NCBI GenBank assembly: GCA_030628155.1
Contig: DAOVRL010000114.1
Coordinates: 1 to 14,662 of the forward strand
From: DAOVRL01 sp023128595
GTDB lineage: Bacteria; Planctomycetota; Phycisphaerae; Sedimentisphaerales; Anaerobacaceae
Length of the DNA: 14,662 bases
Direction: 5' to 3'
Shown here: positions 1 through 6,857 of the stretch, piece by piece
Position numbering within the stretch: position 1 is the stretch's first letter
Layout of the letters: each line of letters opens with the position of its first letter
The notes under the pieces: model-generated
What the model saw: the letters and a program-made list of their open reading frames with translations, nothing else
Told to the model about the DNA's origin: nothing
Databases searched by the model: none
Made by a program: the position numbers and the translations under genes

Positions 1-132
1 AAAGCGAGGATTTGATAGAGCAAACATAACCTGGCCAACAAACTCAACCAGCGACCCGGCCGGAACGCGAGAAGTGTGCCCGAAAAAGCCCGACAACTCC
101 ACCAGATCGAACCCTAAAAAACCTCGCTTGTT

Positions 133-336
133 TTGGGGCTAGCTGGCCACAGTGATATCCGAACCACACAAAAATACTATCTTAGTGTGCAAGACGAAGA
201 CATCCGGAAGGCCCAAAACGTGCAGGCAGAACTACTGGGAAAAATCCTGGAAAATAACCTGACTGACCCAAAACTGACCCACTCAGCCCAAAAACGTGCT
301 TTTCCGGGCAGAAAGACATTTCAGCATGACCGTTAA
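133..336 (+). pseudogene. C-terminal remnant of a tyrosine recombinase (phage-type integrase)
   Basis: The reading frame encodes 67 residues that begin with LAGHSDIRTTQKYYLSV. This matches the C-terminal catalytic box of tyrosine recombinases (G-H-S-x-I-x-T-T-x-x-Y-Y), including the nucleophilic tyrosine region. The N-terminal core-binding domain and the upstream catalytic Arg/Lys/His-x-x-Arg boxes are absent. The same frame has a stop at 115-117, and none of the three frames of bases 1-132 reads as integrase. The only start is a TTG at 133, so no active enzyme is expected. The remnant ends 28 bp from the 3' end of a tRNA gene, the usual place for an integrase of a tRNA-targeted element. It is most likely a decayed scar. 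It cannot be excluded that a rearranged 5' part lies outside the window. Confidence 0.75.
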
Positions 337-364
337 GATGTTTTTTGAAAAGAACTTACAAAAA

Positions 365-438
365 CGCGCCCGGCAGGACTCGAACCTGCAACCTTCGGAT
401 TCGAAGTCCGCGACTCTATCCAATTGAGCTACGGGCGC
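365..438 (-). tRNA. tRNA-Arg, anticodon TCG
   Basis: Read on the minus strand this folds as a 74-nt cloverleaf. The acceptor stem GCGCCCG/CGGGCGC is perfect. The D-arm is GCTC/GAGT with one G-U pair. The anticodon loop is CTTCGAA with anticodon TCG, which reads CGA and nearby Arg codons. The T-arm carries the standard GGTTCGAGTCC-type sequence. The top pair of the anticodon stem (G27 with A43) is mismatched. CCA is not encoded: the tRNA is followed directly by a T-run, so CCA would be added by nucleotidyltransferase. The integrase scrap at 133-336 lies just beyond the 3' end. Confidence 0.95.
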
Positions 439-459
439 CGAACTCTCTTAACCGGCCGT

Positions 460-489
460 AATATAATGACTCCCCAGAGATGTTGTCAA
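460..489 (-). promoter_or_regulatory. sigma70-type promoter of the tRNA-Arg gene
   Basis: On the minus strand there is a consensus TTGACA (489-484), an 18-bp spacer and TATATT (465-460, five of six matches to TATAAT). Transcription would start near 453, about 15 nt before the mature tRNA 5' end. Position and strength fit a stable-RNA promoter. Confidence 0.75.
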
Positions 490-639
490 CTCTTTTTGGC
501 CGGAACAAGGGCGAAAGTCACCGACAAGGGCCGCGCTGAACCCGTCGCTGCGCTCAAGGACACGCTTCCTGAAGAATCTGGCTCGCAGATGAAGGGTCAG
601 TTGCGAAGCGTGGTAATAATCGCATTCGATAGGCGGATC

Positions 640-658
640 CTCTGGTTGCGCTCCAGAG
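640..658. other. Perfect 6-bp hairpin downstream of the PEP-CTERM gene
   Basis: CTCTGG and CCAGAG are perfect inverted arms separated by seven bases, lying about 54 bp downstream of the minus-strand gene stop at 712. There is no T-run on either side, so it could stabilise a 3' end or assist termination, but it is not a classical intrinsic terminator. The rest of the 440-711 gap holds the tRNA promoter and a short tandem repeat. I see no gene in it. Confidence 0.3.
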
Positions 659-682
659 CCAGTCGGAGGAATGACATCAAGG

Positions 683-709
683 ATCCAGTATCGAGTATCC
701 AATATCGAG
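683..709. repeat. Two-copy 14-bp tandem repeat (ATCCARTATCGAG)
   Basis: Units 683-695 and 697-709 are identical at 12 of 13 positions, separated by one base. They lie directly downstream of the stop of the minus-strand secreted protein gene. Short repeats of this kind are common as intergenic low-complexity tracts. No function can be assigned from one locus. Confidence 0.6.
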
Positions 710-711
710 CA

Positions 712-2133
712 TTATGCCTTGCGCTTTCTCAGCACGCCCAGGCCGCCGAGGCCGAGCAGAAAAATCGTCCCCGGCTCAGGAGTCAGCTTGACCACAAAGG
801 CATCGTAGGCCCCTACGATAGGCCCACCCAGTGACCCCCCAGTATAGCCAGAGATGTATACAGCTCCCAGACCGTCCACAGATACACCGGAGGCAACGTC
901 GTACTCGCCCGTTCCGATTTGGTGGGTCCCCAACAGACTTCCGGTTGAATCGTAGTGGGTCACAAAGACATCACAGTCCCCTGCGTTAGGTGCGCCGAGC
1001 GAGCCGTCAGTATAGCCCGAAATGAAGATGTTGCCGAGGTGGTCGGCTGCGACTGCGCTGGTTGAGTCCCTGTCGCTCGTCCCGAACTGACGCGTCCATA
1101 AGAGAGCCCCGGTCGGGTCGAATTTAGTCACAAAGGCATCATAGTCACCAGTATTAGGCCCGCCTAACGATCCCTTCGTGAGCCCCGAGATGTAAACGTT
1201 GCCCACTCCGTCGGCGGAAACGCCGGTGGTTATGTCACCTTCGGTTGTCCCGAATTGCCGTGACCACAAGAGACTCCCTTCCGAGTCATATTTGATCACA
1301 AAGGCATCGCGCTCACCTGCGTTAGGCCCGACCAGCGAGCCAGCGGTGTGGCCTGAAACATAGACGTTGCCCAAACCGTCAACCGAGACATCGGAACTCG
1401 TATCTGGACTTGGCGTGCCAAGCTGGCGGCTCCACATAAGAACTCCCGCCGAGTCGTACTTGCTCAAGAAGCCATCGTAGTCACCTGCGTTCGGCCCGCC
1501 GAGTGAGCCCTTGGTGTACCCGGAGACGTAGACATTGCTCAGACCGTCGGCTGCTACCCCGGAAGTCCTGTCTTCCTTAGTTGCACCGAGTTTATGGCTC
1601 CACAGGAGATTTCCCACTGAATCGTATTTACCCAAAAAGGGATCAGCATAAATGATAGTAGGGATCATAAAAGGCTTATAGCCGTCCGTCATGCCCGAGA
1701 TGAAGACATTGCCCAAGCTGTCAGCCGAGACCTCAGTGGCCGCATCTCGGTAGTTCCTTGAGCCGAACTCGCGCCTCCACGAGAGACTCCCCGCCGAGTC
1801 GCATTTCCACAAAAAGACATGATCTGACCCTGGTTTGGGCCGGTTCTCCGGGACCTGTGTCCTGCCCAAGATGTACGTTTTACCCAGTCCGTCGGCCGAG
1901 ACGCTTGAGGCCATTTCCCAAGCACTTGTCCCGAACTGGCGGATCCACTCGATTTCGTAGCGCGTTTCTAAGGTTGCTCTTGCCTCCCCGGCCACAATCA
2001 CCATGGCCGCGAGGACTAACAAGATTTGCGTTTTGCAGATTTTGATTACCGCTCCTCCAATCTTCTCTGCTATTGTCGCCGCTCGGCGGCGGAGCTGAGC
2101 AATGCGATCTTGAACATCACACAGTATAACCAC
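712..2133 (-). CDS. Secreted PEP-CTERM protein with SBBP beta-propeller repeats
   Basis: This is a 473-residue frame, exported and probably surface-sorted. It contains about seven tandem units of roughly 50 residues (residues ~60-440). Each is built around a G-x-x-D-x-x-x-x-V-x-x-D-x-L-G-N-V-Y-I-S-G-Y-T core followed by GSLGGPNAGDYDAFV-like and KYDSxGxLLWSRQFGT-like segments, the pattern of the SBBP beta-propeller repeat. The C-terminus has a PEP-CTERM signal: TPEPG, a hydrophobic stretch and a basic RKRK end. That predicts processing by an exosortase, which is not in this window. A signal peptide lies at residues ~31-53 (KICKTQ followed by LLVLAAMVIVAG and an A-R-A cleavage site). The GTG at 2133 lacks a ribosome binding site and would put 29 residues before the signal peptide. 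A good GGAGGAG precedes an in-frame ATC at 2046-2044 (see findings), so the true start is uncertain. The ligand or partner is unknown. Confidence 0.85.
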   Translation of the reverse strand: MVILCDVQDRIAQLRRRAATIAEKIGGAVIKICKTQILLVLAAMVIVAGEARATLETRYEIEWIRQFGTSAWEMASSVSADGLGKTYILGRTQVPENRPKPGSDHVFLWKCDSAGSLSWRREFGSRNYRDAATEVSADSLGNVFISGMTDGYKPFMIPTIIYADPFLGKYDSVGNLLWSHKLGATKEDRTSGVAADGLSNVYVSGYTKGSLGGPNAGDYDGFLSKYDSAGVLMWSRQLGTPSPDTSSDVSVDGLGNVYVSGHTAGSLVGPNAGERDAFVIKYDSEGSLLWSRQFGTTEGDITTGVSADGVGNVYISGLTKGSLGGPNTGDYDAFVTKFDPTGALLWTRQFGTSDRDSTSAVAADHLGNIFISGYTDGSLGAPNAGDCDVFVTHYDSTGSLLGTHQIGTGEYDVASGVSVDGLGAVYISGYTGGSLGGPIVGAYDAFVVKLTPEPGTIFLLGLGGLGVLRKRKA

Positions 2134-2243
2134 TGGGAGACGATATTGTCAAGCGCAAAGTCCGGTAAGAGCCGTTTTGGGGCCAAGAACGCCAGCGAAA
2201 ATGCTTGCAATTTCGCTGTAACGGCGTAAGTTGAATCAGCACT

Positions 2244-4964
2244 ATGCGGGCGAACGACCATACAGGCATTGTGGGACAAACGGCCGTCGTAATCCTGGCG
2301 GCGGGTAAGGGTACGCGGATGGGCAAGCCGGACCTGGCGAAGGTCTGTCTCGAAATCGACGGCGTCCCGGCTATAAACAGGGTGATTAGTGCTTTCAAGG
2401 AGCATCAATTCGGCAAATTCCTGGTCGTAGTCGGCTACGCGGCCGAACAGGTGAAAGATACCGTCAACAAAGACCATCCCGGTGTTACGTATGTCTATCA
2501 GGATCCTCAGTTGGGCACGGGGCACGCAGCGAGGATCGCAGGCGAAGCCTTGCAGAACGCAGGCCACGGCGGGCCCGTATTGCTGACGATGGGGGATAAG
2601 TTCATTGAGGGTCCCGCCATAGAAGCACTGCTTGAAGGCTTTGCCGAACAAAATGCGGATATGGCCCTTCTGGCGATACCGAAAACCAGAGCCACCGAAG
2701 GCTCGGGCGGCAGGGTTTTTGTGGATGATACGGGACAAGCCGTTGATATTATCGAAAAAATGGATTTGGCAAGGCAGGCAATCGCAGATGGGCTGAATGA
2801 TAGGTTAGCCAAGGTCGGCGAGCTGGCGAATGCTGAGATTCTCAGGGTCATTGACGAGCACATAACCGATCCCCGAAAGCGGGCCGTCGCTGTCGCCGAG
2901 TTGCTCGAATTAGCCGGGAAGCCAGGAAAGACCGACAAGCAGGAATTGGACAAGATATTGCAGTCTCGCCGGTACAATCTCGAAATAAACGGCGAAAGGT
3001 ATTCAGCCGAGAGGATTGAGAAAAGCTCCAAGGGCGTAAATCCCAGTCTCTATCTTTTCAAGGCGCAGGCCTTCTATCAGGGTGTTGCGATGATAGACAA
3101 CGACAATGCCCAGGGAGAGTATTACCTCACCGACATTGTCCGGCATTTAGCGGCAGTAAAGGATGCCGGCGGCAAACCGAGATTCACAATCGGGATTGTG
3201 CCTATCGATGACCCTGACTGGATACAGGGCTTTAATTCACCCGATGAGCTTTTGGCCATTCAGGATTATGTTAGGCGCAAGAAGATTGCGAAAGACCAAA
3301 TGCGCGGGCCTTCCGGCCGACCACAGTTAGAGGCAAGCCAATACCGCCCTGTCAGCAGGTGGATAAGCAAGATTGAGGACGAAACACCTGCCCTGCGGCG
3401 CTGGATGGAAGACATCTACGGCCGGCACCAGAGTTTGCATAAGCAGAAACGCAGGGATTTGGTGCAAGTGCTCCAATGCTACGGCGAGCGGTTCGGATTT
3501 GAGCAGAAGGTCTGCATTGTTCGGGCCCCCGGCCGGATAAACCTTATGGGAAGGCACGTTGACCACCGCGGAGGCTGGAACAATTGCTTAGCCATAGACC
3601 GCGAGACAATCGTTGTCGCTGGAATCAGAGACGACAACAATGTCGAGGCGGTCAACGTCGAGCCGGGCAGATTCAAGCCTGTGGTGTTTAATATATCCGA
3701 GCTTATGGGGCGGTTTGCGTGGAGCGACTGGATAAATTTCATAAACAGCGATTGGGTGCGGAACATGCTTGGGACCACGGCGGGAGACTGGGGGAATTAT
3801 ATCAAGGCTGCCGTGCTCCGGCTGCAGCACTATTATAAGGACACAAAGATCTGTGGCATAAACCTGGCTCTATCCGGCAACGTTCCAATCGCGGCGGGCT
3901 TAAGCAGCAGCTCCACAATCGTCGTGGCGAGCCTCCAGGCGGCAATAGCCCTCAACGGCCTGGAACTTACGGCTCATCAATTTGTAGATCTGTGCGGCCA
4001 GGGTGAGTGGTTTGTCGGCTCGCGAGGCGGCGCCGGGGACCACGCCGCCATACGTCTTGGCCAGAGAGGAAAGATTGCTCATATCGGATATCTGCCGTTC
4101 AAAGTGGAGAAGATGATAGACGCACCGAAGGATTATCGGGTGGTTATCGCAAATAGTCATATCAAGTCCGCCAAGAGCAGCTCAGCCAAGGATACGTTCA
4201 ATGCAAGGATTGCCGGCTACAATCTGGGCCTTGCACTGTTCAAGCAGCGATGCCCTGAAATAGCCGAGAAGGTCCGCTGCCTGCGCGATATTGATCCGCA
4301 GAACCTTGGGTGCTCCGCGGGTGATATATACCGCATGGTGCTGAAGGTTCCGCAGTCTATGAGCCGGGAAGATTTCAGGACGATGCTCTCGAGCGAGCAC
4401 AAGGATTTGATAGAGGCCAACTTCGCAAGCCACCGCGACCCCGGGCGATACAACGTCAGGGGCGTGCTGCTCTTCGGCGTCGCGGAGATTCTCAGGAGCA
4501 GGACCTGTGTGGATTATCTTGAGCAGGGGCAAATCGAGCAATTCGGTAATCTGATGAAGATAAGCCACGATGGCGATAGAGTCAGCCGGCCTGATCGTAC
4601 CGGCAACTACGTTCGGATTGAACAGGGTTGTGACGACGAATATCTCAACAATTTGATCGGCGATTTGGGCGGCAATGACCGCGCCAGAGTATTGAACGCT
4701 CAACTTTCCATGCAGCCTGGAAGTTATGCCTGCAGCACCGTGGAAATCGACCGGATGGTTGATATTGCCTGTTCTGTGCCCGGTGTTGCCGGAGCCCAGA
4801 TCGCCGGCGCCGGTTTGGGCGGATGTATTATGGTCCTCGCGAAAAAGGACTCTGTAGAAGCCCTCAGCAATGCTCTGATCGAGCGCTACTACGAACCCGC
4901 TGGCCTGGAGCCGGGAATAATCCCCTGCATTACCGGCGAGGGCGCCTGCCTCGCAGATTTCTGA
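2244..4964 (+). CDS. Bifunctional sugar nucleotidyltransferase (GlmU-like) / GHMP sugar kinase (galactokinase-like) fusion
   Basis: This is one 906-residue frame with two enzyme domains. Residues ~14-345 are a GlmU-like sugar-1-phosphate nucleotidyltransferase. They show the signature LAAGKGTRMG (18-27) with K33, a metal-binding MGD (D118), QLGTGHA and the GlmU-type NAQGEYYLTDIV segment. There is no left-handed-helix acetyltransferase domain. A helical insert of about 70 residues (~190-260) interrupts the domain. Residues ~420-906 are a galactokinase-family GHMP kinase: APGRINLMGRHVDHRGG (428-444), the ATP loop PIAAGLSSSS (548-557), a catalytic-Asp region GAGDH (D599) and AGAGLGGC (854-861). 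The sugar-site motif departs from galactokinase (R437 where Glu is usual, V439, H441). Known analogues such as FKP phosphorylate a free sugar and then make the nucleotide sugar; here a UDP-sugar product is inferred from the GlmU likeness. The substrate is unknown. A macro-domain gene follows after 125 bp, possibly co-transcribed. Confidence 0.88.
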   Translation: MRANDHTGIVGQTAVVILAAGKGTRMGKPDLAKVCLEIDGVPAINRVISAFKEHQFGKFLVVVGYAAEQVKDTVNKDHPGVTYVYQDPQLGTGHAARIAGEALQNAGHGGPVLLTMGDKFIEGPAIEALLEGFAEQNADMALLAIPKTRATEGSGGRVFVDDTGQAVDIIEKMDLARQAIADGLNDRLAKVGELANAEILRVIDEHITDPRKRAVAVAELLELAGKPGKTDKQELDKILQSRRYNLEINGERYSAERIEKSSKGVNPSLYLFKAQAFYQGVAMIDNDNAQGEYYLTDIVRHLAAVKDAGGKPRFTIGIVPIDDPDWIQGFNSPDELLAIQDYVRRKKIAKDQMRGPSGRPQLEASQYRPVSRWISKIEDETPALRRWMEDIYGRHQSLHKQKRRDLVQVLQCYGERFGFEQKVCIVRAPGRINLMGRHVDHRGGWNNCLAIDRETIVVAGIRDDNNVEAVNVEPGRFKPVVFNISELMGRFAWSDWINFINSDWVRNMLGTTAGDWGNYIKAAVLRLQHYYKDTKICGINLALSGNVPIAAGLSSSSTIVVASLQAAIALNGLELTAHQFVDLCGQGEWFVGSRGGAGDHAAIRLGQRGKIAHIGYLPFKVEKMIDAPKDYRVVIANSHIKSAKSSSAKDTFNARIAGYNLGLALFKQRCPEIAEKVRCLRDIDPQNLGCSAGDIYRMVLKVPQSMSREDFRTMLSSEHKDLIEANFASHRDPGRYNVRGVLLFGVAEILRSRTCVDYLEQGQIEQFGNLMKISHDGDRVSRPDRTGNYVRIEQGCDDEYLNNLIGDLGGNDRARVLNAQLSMQPGSYACSTVEIDRMVDIACSVPGVAGAQIAGAGLGGCIMVLAKKDSVEALSNALIERYYEPAGLEPGIIPCITGEGACLADF

Positions 4965-5002
4965 GACCGCATTAGCACCCCGCCGTAATGTGTAGCCGGA
5001 TT

Positions 5003-5032
5003 TTGCTTTCAATTCGCTGTGGAAACGATAAT
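5003..5032 (+). promoter_or_regulatory. Possible sigma70 promoter before the macro-domain gene
   Basis: TTGCTT (5003-5008) and GATAAT (5027-5032) are separated by 18 bp and would start transcription near 5040, 50 nt before the macro-domain ATG. Match quality is moderate. Read-through from the fusion gene upstream is equally possible. Confidence 0.35.
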
Positions 5033-5089
5033 CTATCTACCAATTTTGCAGAACTCGTTACCGCCTTTGAGATCAAGGAGGCCGAGACT

Positions 5090-5620
5090 ATGAACGTCAA
5101 TTTCGAGAATCGAGTCCTGGAGCTGGTCGAAGGCGATATTACTGAGATGGAGACCGACGCCATCGTAAACGCCGCCAATGCTCAATTGGTTCTGGGCGGC
5201 GGTGTCGCAGGAGCTATCAGAAGGAAAGGCGGTCCCGCGATCCAGGCCGAATGCAAGAAGATCGGAGGAACGTTTGTAGGCGGCGCAGTGATAACCGGCG
5301 GCGGCAACTTGAAGGCAAAGTACGTTATCCACGCTGTCGGACCTCGAATGGGCGAAGGGAACGAAGATGAAAAGTTGACCAATGCAACGCTCAACTCGCT
5401 CAAACTGGCGGACGACAACAAGCTCAAGAGCATTTCGTTCCCGGCAATAAGCACCGGCATCTTCGGCTTTCCAATCCAACGCTGTGCAGAAATAATGCTT
5501 GAGGCGACTATCAACTACCTCACAGGCCCGACCGGGCTGGAAAAAGTCGTCTTCTGCCTCTTCGGCCACTCCGACTACCAGGTCTTCGCCAAACAGCTCG
5601 AGCAGGAAACCTCAAAATGA
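5090..5620 (+). CDS. Macro-domain protein (ADP-ribose binding / probable ADP-ribosyl hydrolase)
   Basis: The 176-residue product is essentially a single macro domain. Diagnostic features are GDIT (15-18), the DAIVNAAN segment with N27 and N30, a glycine-rich loop LGGGVAGAIRRKGG (35-48), the YVIHAVGP strand and the SFPAISTGIFGFP loop that cradles the distal ribose and phosphates. Family members bind ADP-ribose and many deacetylate O-acetyl-ADP-ribose or remove ADP-ribose from proteins; which of these applies cannot be read from sequence. The ATG at 5090 is chosen because AAGGAGG lies eight bases upstream; the same frame stays open further up to 4988 but that part does not resemble the family. 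The stop overlaps the next gene's start (ATGA), so the two are probably translationally coupled. Confidence 0.9.
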   Translation: MNVNFENRVLELVEGDITEMETDAIVNAANAQLVLGGGVAGAIRRKGGPAIQAECKKIGGTFVGGAVITGGGNLKAKYVIHAVGPRMGEGNEDEKLTNATLNSLKLADDNKLKSISFPAISTGIFGFPIQRCAEIMLEATINYLTGPTGLEKVVFCLFGHSDYQVFAKQLEQETSK

Positions 5621-6630
5621 AGGCAATGGTGTTGGACAAGCCCTCGCCGATTGAAGACAAGCCTCTAAGGCTCGCTGATTTACCGATACCCACCCCGGAT
5701 GACCACCAAATCCTCGTCAAGGTCTCGGTCTGCGGCCTGTGCCATACCGACCTCGACGAAATTGAAGGCAGGCTAAAACCCGCCAAATTTCCGATAGTGC
5801 TCGGCCACCAAATCGTGGGAACGGTAGCAGATAAGGGAAAAGCCGTCACCAAATTTGCCGCGCAGGAGCGTGTCGGAATCACCTGGCTTTTCTCCAGTTG
5901 CGGCCAATGCAATTTCTGCCGGACCGGCAGCGAGAATCTCTGCGGCCAGGCCGAATGGACTGGAAAGGATGCCGACGGCGGCTATGCAGAATATATGGTC
6001 GTTTCGGAGGATTTTGCCCACCGCATTCCCGAAGAGTTCTCCGATTCTCAGGCGGCCCCGCTTCTTTGTGCCGGTGTAATTGGGTATCGTGCTGTGAGGT
6101 TATCCCAAATCACTGACGGCCAAATCATCGGTCTTTTCGGCTTTGGGGCGTCAGCGCATATCGTGATCCAGATACTAAGGCACAAATTCCCAAACAGCCC
6201 CGTTTTTGTCTTCACACGGAGTGAGCAGCATAGAGAATTGGCAGTGGCTCTCGGCGCTGCCTGGACGGGATCGCCTGCGGAGGCGCCCCCTGCGAGGATT
6301 CACAAGGCTATCGACTTTACCCCTGTCGGACAATCCGTTCGCAACGCTCTGCTCGTGATGGAAAAGGGCGGCAGATTGGTCATAAACGCCATCCGCAAGA
6401 GCACACCCGTACCACAGCTTGATTATGCCGAGTGTCTCTGGCTGGAGAAGGAGATCAAGAGCGTCGCCAACGTTACGCGGCGTGATGCCCGCGAGTTTCT
6501 GCCGTTGGCTGCTCAAATCCCCATCGTTCCGCAGGTCCGGGAGTTTGAGCTGGCCCAGGCCAATGAAGCCCTGCTTTTGCTCAAGCAGGCCAAAATCCGC
6601 GCCGCCGCCGTCCTCAAGCTTTGCGATTAG
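5617..6630 (+). CDS. Zinc-dependent alcohol dehydrogenase, MDR family
   Basis: The 337-residue enzyme has the GroES-like catalytic half and Rossmann half of medium-chain dehydrogenases. Catalytic zinc ligands are visible as C42 (in GLCHTD), H64 (in LGHQ) and C151. The structural zinc lobe is C95-x2-C98-x2-C101-x7-C109. The coenzyme fold follows at ~165-200 with a degenerate GFGASA nucleotide loop. Family members oxidise alcohols or reduce aldehydes with NAD(P); the substrate is not predictable. Q65 stands where the family usually has Glu (GHE), a second-shell residue of the catalytic zinc. The start codon overlaps the macro-domain stop by four bases, which indicates an operon and coupled translation. 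An open stretch follows in the same frame after the TAG. Confidence 0.92.
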   Translation: MKAMVLDKPSPIEDKPLRLADLPIPTPDDHQILVKVSVCGLCHTDLDEIEGRLKPAKFPIVLGHQIVGTVADKGKAVTKFAAQERVGITWLFSSCGQCNFCRTGSENLCGQAEWTGKDADGGYAEYMVVSEDFAHRIPEEFSDSQAAPLLCAGVIGYRAVRLSQITDGQIIGLFGFGASAHIVIQILRHKFPNSPVFVFTRSEQHRELAVALGAAWTGSPAEAPPARIHKAIDFTPVGQSVRNALLVMEKGGRLVINAIRKSTPVPQLDYAECLWLEKEIKSVANVTRRDAREFLPLAAQIPIVPQVREFELAQANEALLLLKQAKIRAAAVLKLCD

Positions 6631-6840
6631 CTGATTTACGGCAGATACACGATAACAGCAGCCGACTCGGTTCGCAGCGCTGCAACCGGCTACCCTATCG
6701 ACGGCGACGACAACAACGGGGTCGCGGGCCGCGATGCGGTTATCATCATGCAACATCGGATGCGGAGCGATTTGGACAACAACCGGATATACTTCAGAGA
6801 TCCGGCCATTCTCGCTGATAGTTGGCCGGCAAAGTTATGA
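6631..6840 (+). pseudogene. Orphan coding-like stretch in frame after the dehydrogenase stop
   Basis: Directly after the dehydrogenase TAG the same frame stays open for 69 more codons to a TGA at 6838. The sequence looks like protein: its third codon positions are strongly G/C-rich, as in the neighbouring genes, and it includes a DGDDNNG run like a calcium-binding loop and the segment RDAVIIMQHRM. It has no ribosome binding site, and its only in-frame ATGs lie internally at codons ~45 and 48. The rest of the 6631-6857 gap holds a hairpin. It may be the 3' end of a lost gene, or a C-terminal extension reached by stop read-through. I do not recognise it. Confidence 0.35.
6802..6829. terminator. 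Candidate bidirectional hairpin between convergent genes
   Basis: CCGGCCA (6802-6808) and TGGCCGG (6823-6829) are perfect 7-bp inverted arms with a 14-base loop, placed between the convergent dehydrogenase operon and the receiver gene. No T-run follows on either strand, so termination would be weak or factor-assisted. Confidence 0.4.
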
Positions 6841-6857
6841 TAGTGTTCGCTCTGAAC

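Noticed and set aside
448..702. 84-codon minus-strand ORF between the tRNA and the PEP-CTERM gene
   Set aside because: It runs over the tRNA promoter, a hairpin and a tandem repeat, has no ribosome binding site and its residues resemble nothing.
800..1960. Regularly spaced repeats that could suggest a CRISPR or minisatellite
   Set aside because: They are degenerate, ~150 bp apart and keep a reading frame. They are the protein repeats of the beta-propeller, not CRISPR units.
2070..2738. 222-codon minus-strand ORF overlapping the fusion enzyme start
   Set aside because: It is antisense to the clearly coding GlmU-like domain and across the divergent intergenic region. Its sequence is Arg/Cys-rich shadow with no domain.
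4182..5012. 276-codon minus-strand ORF inside the kinase half of the fusion
   Set aside because: It lies antisense to conserved kinase motifs. Length alone is expected in GC-biased coding DNA.
4988..5089. Upstream extension of the macro-domain gene
   Set aside because: The extra 34 residues do not resemble macro domains, while the ATG at 5090 has a strong AAGGAGG at correct spacing.
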